Source: Bradyrhizobium mercantei
Lineage (GTDB): Bacteria; Pseudomonadota; Alphaproteobacteria; Rhizobiales; Xanthobacteraceae
NCBI RefSeq assembly: GCF_001982635.1
Contig: NZ_MKFI01000008.1
Coordinates: 124,001 to 188,000, forward strand
Reading direction: 5' to 3'
DNA length: 64,000 bases
A model generated the notes under the pieces. It had not been told where the DNA came from, searched no databases, and saw only the letters and a list, made by a program, of their open reading frames with translations. Positions 60,302 through 64,000 of the stretch are shown in pieces. The position numbers were made by a program, and so were the translations under genes. Position 1 is the first letter of the stretch; every line of letters starts with the position of its first letter.

Positions 60302-63010
60302 ATGTTCGATTCGCCGTTCGATTTCCTGACGCTCGTCATCGCCATTGTCGCGATCATCTTCGCGCGCAAAGCGCTGGGCCAGATCTCGTTGCTGCAGCGC
60401 CGGCTGGATGCACTCGAGGCCGCAGGCGTAAGCGCGGCGCGGACGGCGATGCCGCCGCCGCTGGTGCCGCTCCAGGAATTCGAGCAGACGCTCCCGACAG
60501 CGCCTCCCATCGTACCGCCTCCACTCCCGGAGACCGCTCCCAGCGCGCCGGAGGCGCAGGCGGAGCCCATCGCGGCCGCGGCAAGCGCCGCCGCGCCACC
60601 ACCCCTGCCAGAACCGCCGGCCCTGCCGCAGCCGGCGCCCGGTTTCGAGGAGACGCTCGGCACGCGCTGGGTGGTGTGGATCGGTGGCCTGACGCTCGCG
60701 CTCGGCGGCTTCTTCATGGTGCGCTATTCGATCGAGGCCGGGCTGCTCGGCCCCGGCGTGCGCACGATGCTCGGCGGATTGTTCGCGCTGGCACTGCTCG
60801 GCGCCGGCGAATGGACCCGGCGCCAGGAAAGCATCTCCAATATCGCGGCGCTGCCGATCGCCAATATTCCGGCGATCCTCACCGCGGCCGGCACCGCGGT
60901 GGCGTTCGCGACCGTCTACGCCGCCTACGCGCTGTACGACTTCCTCGCGCCGGCAACCGCCTTCATCCTGCTCGGCATGGTCGCGCTCGGCACGCTCGCG
61001 GCCGCGTTGCTGCATGGGCCGGCACTTGCGGGGCTCGGCATCGTCGGCGCCTTCGTCACGCCGATCCTGGTCTCCTCCGACAAGCCCGACTTCTGGTCGC
61101 TCTACATCTACCTCGCCATCGTCACGGCGGCGGCGTTCGGCCTCGCCCGCATCCGGCTGTGGCGCTGGCTCGCCGTCACGACGATCGCCTTCGCACTGCT
61201 GTGGACCTTCCCCTGCCTGCAATGCGGCCCGGAGATGATCGCGCCGCACGTCTTCCACGTCATCGCAGGCTTCGTGCTGGCGGCGCTGCTCGTGGTCTGC
61301 GGCTTCATGTTCGGCCCCGACGGCGATGGCGAGGAGATCGAGCCGATCTCCTCCGGCTCGCTTGCGGCCTATCTGCTCGGCGCGATGCTGATCGTGCTCA
61401 ACAGCGCCCATGCCGACGTCGCGATGATCGGCTTCGCGCTGCTGACGGCAGGCAGCCTTTTCGTCGCCTGGCGCGCCCCCGCCGCGACTGGCGTGATCGG
61501 CGCCGCGTCGGCGTTCGTTTTCATCGTGTTCGGCGAATGGGCCGTCCGCCGCAACGTCGACATGCTGGTGCTGCCGGGCGGCGCGATCCCAGGCATCGGC
61601 CCGTCCGCGACCGACGGCTCGGTGTCGCTGCATCTCGTCACCGCGGCGCTGTTCGCAGCCGCGTTCGGCATCTCCGGTTTCCTCGCGCAATTCCGTTTTG
61701 CCACGACCAAGGTCACGGTGACCTGGGCCGCGGCAGCCGTGTTCACGCCGGTCGCGCTCTTGGTCGCGCTCTATGCGCGGATTGCGCATCTCGATCGCTC
61801 GATCCCGTTCGCGATCCTCGCCGTGCTGCTGGCCGCCGCCTATGCGGCAGCGACCGAAGCGCTGACCCGGCGCGGCGAGCGGCCGGAACTGTCGCCATCG
61901 ATTGCATTGTCGGCGACCGGCGCCCTCGCATCGCTGGCGCTTGCGTTGACCTTCGCACTCGACAGGGGATGGCTCACCATCGCGCTGGCGCTGGTGTCGA
62001 TGGGCACGGCATGGCTGTCGGTGCAGCGGCCGATCCCGTTCCTGCGCTGGCTCGCCGCGATCCTCGCCGGCATCGTGGTGCTGCGCATCGGCTACGAGCC
62101 GCGGATCGCGGGCGACGCCGTCGGCACCACACCGATCTTCAACTGGCTGCTGTGGGGCTATGGCATTCCGGCGCTGTCATTCTGGGTGGGAGGCCATTTC
62201 CTGCGCCGCAACGGCGACGACGTGCCGCTGCGCGCGGTCGAGTCCGCCGCGATCCTGTTCACGGTATTGCTCGCCTTCGTGGAGATCCGCCACGCGGTCA
62301 ATAGCGGCGATGTCTATTACGCCAGCGCCGGACTGACCGAGGTCGCGCTGCAAGTCGACGTGACGCTCGCGATGGCGATCGGACTGGAGCGGCTGCGGCT
62401 GCGCAGCGGCAGCATCGTGCACAATGTCGGCGCGGTCCTGCTCACCGCATTCGCCGGACTTGCCAGCCTATTCGGGCTGCTGGGGCTGGAGAACCCGATA
62501 TTGTGGTGGCAGGACGTCGGCGGCAGCTTCATCAACCTGCTGCTGCTCGGCTATGCACTGCCCGCCGTGCTGGCGCTGCTGCTGTCCTACGCGGTGGCTG
62601 GCCATCGTCCGGCAAGCTACGCCAACACGATCGCGGCCGGCGCGCTGGTGCTTGCGCTCGCCTATGTCACGTTCGAAATCCGCAGGCTCTATCATGGACC
62701 GGTGCTGACGCGCGGCGAGACCACGGGCGCCGAGCAATACACCTACTCGATCGCGTGGCTGATGTTCGGCGTCGCGCTCCTCGGCATCGGCATCGTGGTC
62801 AACTCGGAGCGGGCGCGGCTCGCCTCCGCTGCGGTGATCGGCTTGACGATTTTGAAGGCGTTCATGGTCGATATGTCGACACTCACGGGTGTCTACCGGG
62901 CACTGTCGTTCATGTGCCTCGGCATCGTGCTGGTTGCGATCGGCTGGCTGTATCAGCGCATCCTGTTTCGCAGGCGGGCTGCTCCGCCCGTGCCGCAGAC
63001 TGAGGCTTAG
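60302..63010 (+). CDS. DUF2339 multi-pass membrane protein
   Basis: 902 residues. An N-terminal helix and coiled segment (LLQRRLDALEAAG), a Pro/Ala-rich linker (about 38-120), then about 25 hydrophobic helices beginning TRWVVWIGGLTLALGGFFMVRYSIEAG, the signature of DUF2339. The helices carry repeated G/A-rich patterns. Predicted polytopic membrane protein of unknown role; it is alone in its transcription unit. The last segment ends at FRRRAAPPVPQTEA. Confidence 0.88.
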   Translation: MFDSPFDFLTLVIAIVAIIFARKALGQISLLQRRLDALEAAGVSAARTAMPPPLVPLQEFEQTLPTAPPIVPPPLPETAPSAPEAQAEPIAAAASAAAPPPLPEPPALPQPAPGFEETLGTRWVVWIGGLTLALGGFFMVRYSIEAGLLGPGVRTMLGGLFALALLGAGEWTRRQESISNIAALPIANIPAILTAAGTAVAFATVYAAYALYDFLAPATAFILLGMVALGTLAAALLHGPALAGLGIVGAFVTPILVSSDKPDFWSLYIYLAIVTAAAFGLARIRLWRWLAVTTIAFALLWTFPCLQCGPEMIAPHVFHVIAGFVLAALLVVCGFMFGPDGDGEEIEPISSGSLAAYLLGAMLIVLNSAHADVAMIGFALLTAGSLFVAWRAPAATGVIGAASAFVFIVFGEWAVRRNVDMLVLPGGAIPGIGPSATDGSVSLHLVTAALFAAAFGISGFLAQFRFATTKVTVTWAAAAVFTPVALLVALYARIAHLDRSIPFAILAVLLAAAYAAATEALTRRGERPELSPSIALSATGALASLALALTFALDRGWLTIALALVSMGTAWLSVQRPIPFLRWLAAILAGIVVLRIGYEPRIAGDAVGTTPIFNWLLWGYGIPALSFWVGGHFLRRNGDDVPLRAVESAAILFTVLLAFVEIRHAVNSGDVYYASAGLTEVALQVDVTLAMAIGLERLRLRSGSIVHNVGAVLLTAFAGLASLFGLLGLENPILWWQDVGGSFINLLLLGYALPAVLALLLSYAVAGHRPASYANTIAAGALVLALAYVTFEIRRLYHGPVLTRGETTGAEQYTYSIAWLMFGVALLGIGIVVNSERARLASAAVIGLTILKAFMVDMSTLTGVYRALSFMCLGIVLVAIGWLYQRILFRRRAAPPVPQTEA

Positions 63011-63035
63011 AGCTCGTATCCTGAAAGCGAGGGCC

Positions 63036-63269
63036 TCAGTCGACGGATTCAGCGACCAGGCGAATCCTGAACACCGGCTTTCTGCCCTCGTCGAGCAGCT
63101 CCATGTGCCATTCGCTGTTCTGCTTCATGTTGCGCGAAATGCTGCCGAGGAAGTTGCCGCAGACCTTGGTCATCTCGGCCCAGGCCACGTCGCGGCTCTC
63201 GAACTCGGTCGCGTGATCGGATGCACCGGCGTAATCGCCATCGCTGATGCGGAAAAAATATTGCGCCAT
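63036..63269 (-). CDS. DUF6894-like small protein
   Basis: 77 residues from ATG 63269 (an earlier in-frame TTG at 63281 is less likely). MAQYFFRISDGDYAG at the start, then ATEFESRDVAWAEMTKVCGN, and a C-terminal WHMELLDEGRKPVFRIRLVAES are the pattern of the short DUF6894 proteins. Abundant in bradyrhizobia; function unknown. Tail to tail with the DUF2339 gene, 25 bases apart. Confidence 0.8.
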   Translation of the reverse strand: MAQYFFRISDGDYAGASDHATEFESRDVAWAEMTKVCGNFLGSISRNMKQNSEWHMELLDEGRKPVFRIRLVAESVD

Positions 63270-63407
63270 ATCACTACTCAAATCGGTGTCCCCACCATCT
63301 CGCGTCTCGGCGAAACGCTAGGCTATTGAGTAGCGATCAACGCGTGGACACCGCCATCCGTATGACTACGGCTTGGCCGGTATTCCCGTTAGCGCGCAGA
63401 TGAGAAA

Positions 63408-63986
63408 TTAGTCGGTGGAGCGGCGCAATTCCGGCGCGCTCTCGACCTTCGCGGGCTCGGCCTTGACCGGCTCGAGCTTCGCGCTGCCGACCTGCGGTGT
63501 CTCAACGCGCGACACTTCGGTCTGCGACGCATCCGCCGATCGCGTGCGCGGATGCAGCGAGCGCGGACGTGCCACCGCGCGCGCCATCAGCATCTGCTGG
63601 CCGCCCTGGTGACGAAACTCGCAATAGGCGAAGCCCATGCCCGAGACCGAGCCGCGGAACGAGCGCTCGTCCTGTTTTTCGAGGTTGAAGCAGGGCTCGA
63701 ACGGAATCCCCTTCAGCGAGGCGCAAACGCTCTGACCACGGATCTGCAGCGTATTGCCCGGCAGACGCACGTGGCGGATCGGACCTGAGCCGGAGAACTG
63801 GACCGAGCCTGCCGCGCCGAGATCGTCGAGGATCCGGCCGGCGCCACGGGTGCCATCGAAACAGGTGAACGCGAACACCTTTCCGGCGACGAACCTGCGG
63901 GCCTCATCTGCGTTCATCATGCCTGCGAATGCCGGCACGACCATCGCTCCGGCCGTGACGGCCCCCAACACCAAACGCGCAAGCAT
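63408..63986 (-). CDS. Exported Cys-containing protein, unknown
   Basis: 192 residues. Signal peptide (LVLGAVTAGAMVVPAFAG), then a compact domain with four Cys (FTCFDGTRGAG, QSVCASLKGIPFEPCFN, FAYCEFRHQ) and a conserved-looking GSGPIRHVRLPGNTLQIRG. The C-terminal 60 residues are a Val/Glu/Lys/Pro-rich spacer. It resembles uncharacterised exported proteins of bradyrhizobia. RBS not clear, start chosen from the signal peptide. Confidence 0.75.
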   Translation of the reverse strand: MLARLVLGAVTAGAMVVPAFAGMMNADEARRFVAGKVFAFTCFDGTRGAGRILDDLGAAGSVQFSGSGPIRHVRLPGNTLQIRGQSVCASLKGIPFEPCFNLEKQDERSFRGSVSGMGFAYCEFRHQGGQQMLMARAVARPRSLHPRTRSADASQTEVSRVETPQVGSAKLEPVKAEPAKVESAPELRRSTD

Positions 63987-64000
63987 GAGCTACTCCACTT

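Noticed and set aside
59699..61789. 696-residue open frame on the - strand over the phosphatase and DUF2339 genes
   Set aside because: Composition is Glu/Arg/Gln/Ala-rich without any domain; the + strand genes carry a P-loop and regular membrane helices.
59695..62304. 869-residue + strand open frame overlapping the phosphatase and DUF2339 genes in another frame
   Set aside because: Arg-rich shadow frame; it spans the intergenic gap and lacks a ribosome site.

Overview
The window looks like core chromosome of a high-GC alphaproteobacterium of the Bradyrhizobium/Rhodopseudomonas type. The signs are the strong G/C third-position bias, a Rhodobacter-type PmtA phospholipid methyltransferase, a TPP-riboswitch-led thiOSGE-thiC cluster, DUF2339, DUF4403 and TIGR02301 type proteins, GGAAC-N17-CGTT (EcfG-like) promoters, and many short palindromic intergenic repeats of the kind common in bradyrhizobia. 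The taxonomic call is inference from gene content, not from a marker gene. I saw no rRNA, tRNA, transposase, integrase or CRISPR array.

Layout. 0-5 kb: the end of an unknown gene, a methyltransferase, a small DUF4242 protein divergent from a winged-helix/TPR regulator, and a NUDIX hydrolase with a hexapeptide-repeat tail. 5-10.7 kb: a lipid-related block of phosphatidylserine decarboxylase, a class III aminotransferase whose start codon overlaps the psd start codon, an Mpo1-like membrane protein, a PmtA-like methyltransferase and a GT4 glycosyltransferase. 10.8-20.3 kb: envelope and secreted proteins (TAXI-type binding protein, acyltransferase 3, L,D-transpeptidase, DUF4403, a membrane-embedded patatin, a two-gene unknown unit). 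20.6-27.8 kb: an orphan amino-acid-type ABC binding protein, dodecin, small proteins, and an HlyD / fused ABC-2 permease / HlyD efflux operon without an ATPase. 27.9-32.3 kb: a periplasmic glycerophosphodiesterase, an AcpA-type phosphoesterase and a di-haem peroxidase. 32.3-37.5 kb: two PRC-barrel proteins with EcfG-like promoters, an OmpR/EnvZ-type two-component pair, a zinc-ribbon protein and a lytic transglycosylase.

37.7-44 kb is the thiamine locus: promoter, TPP riboswitch, thiO, thiS, thiG, thiE, thiC, then a decayed second copy of the thiC 3' end. Two repeat elements sit inside it, between thiS and thiG and between thiE and thiC. 44-56 kb holds a less GC-rich membrane protein, a Baeyer-Villiger-type monooxygenase, an HD hydrolase, a GlxA-type AraC regulator overlapping a Mug-like DNA glycosylase, a split YeeE/YedE sulfur transporter with RidA, a YedK/HMCES protein, a NUDIX hydrolase, a TIGR02301 protein and a HAD phosphatase. 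56-64 kb holds dihydroorotase, the overlapping ygfZ-tag-HD hydrolase run, a dual-specificity-like phosphatase, a 902-residue DUF2339 protein, a DUF6894 protein and a secreted cysteine-containing protein.

No single stretch is an obvious new defence or biosynthetic system. The observations most worth following are the lipid block with overlapping divergent start codons, the ATPase-less efflux operon, the mosaic repeats and thiC remnant in the thiamine locus, the membrane-inserted patatin, and the Mug-like glycosylase lacking the canonical motif residues.
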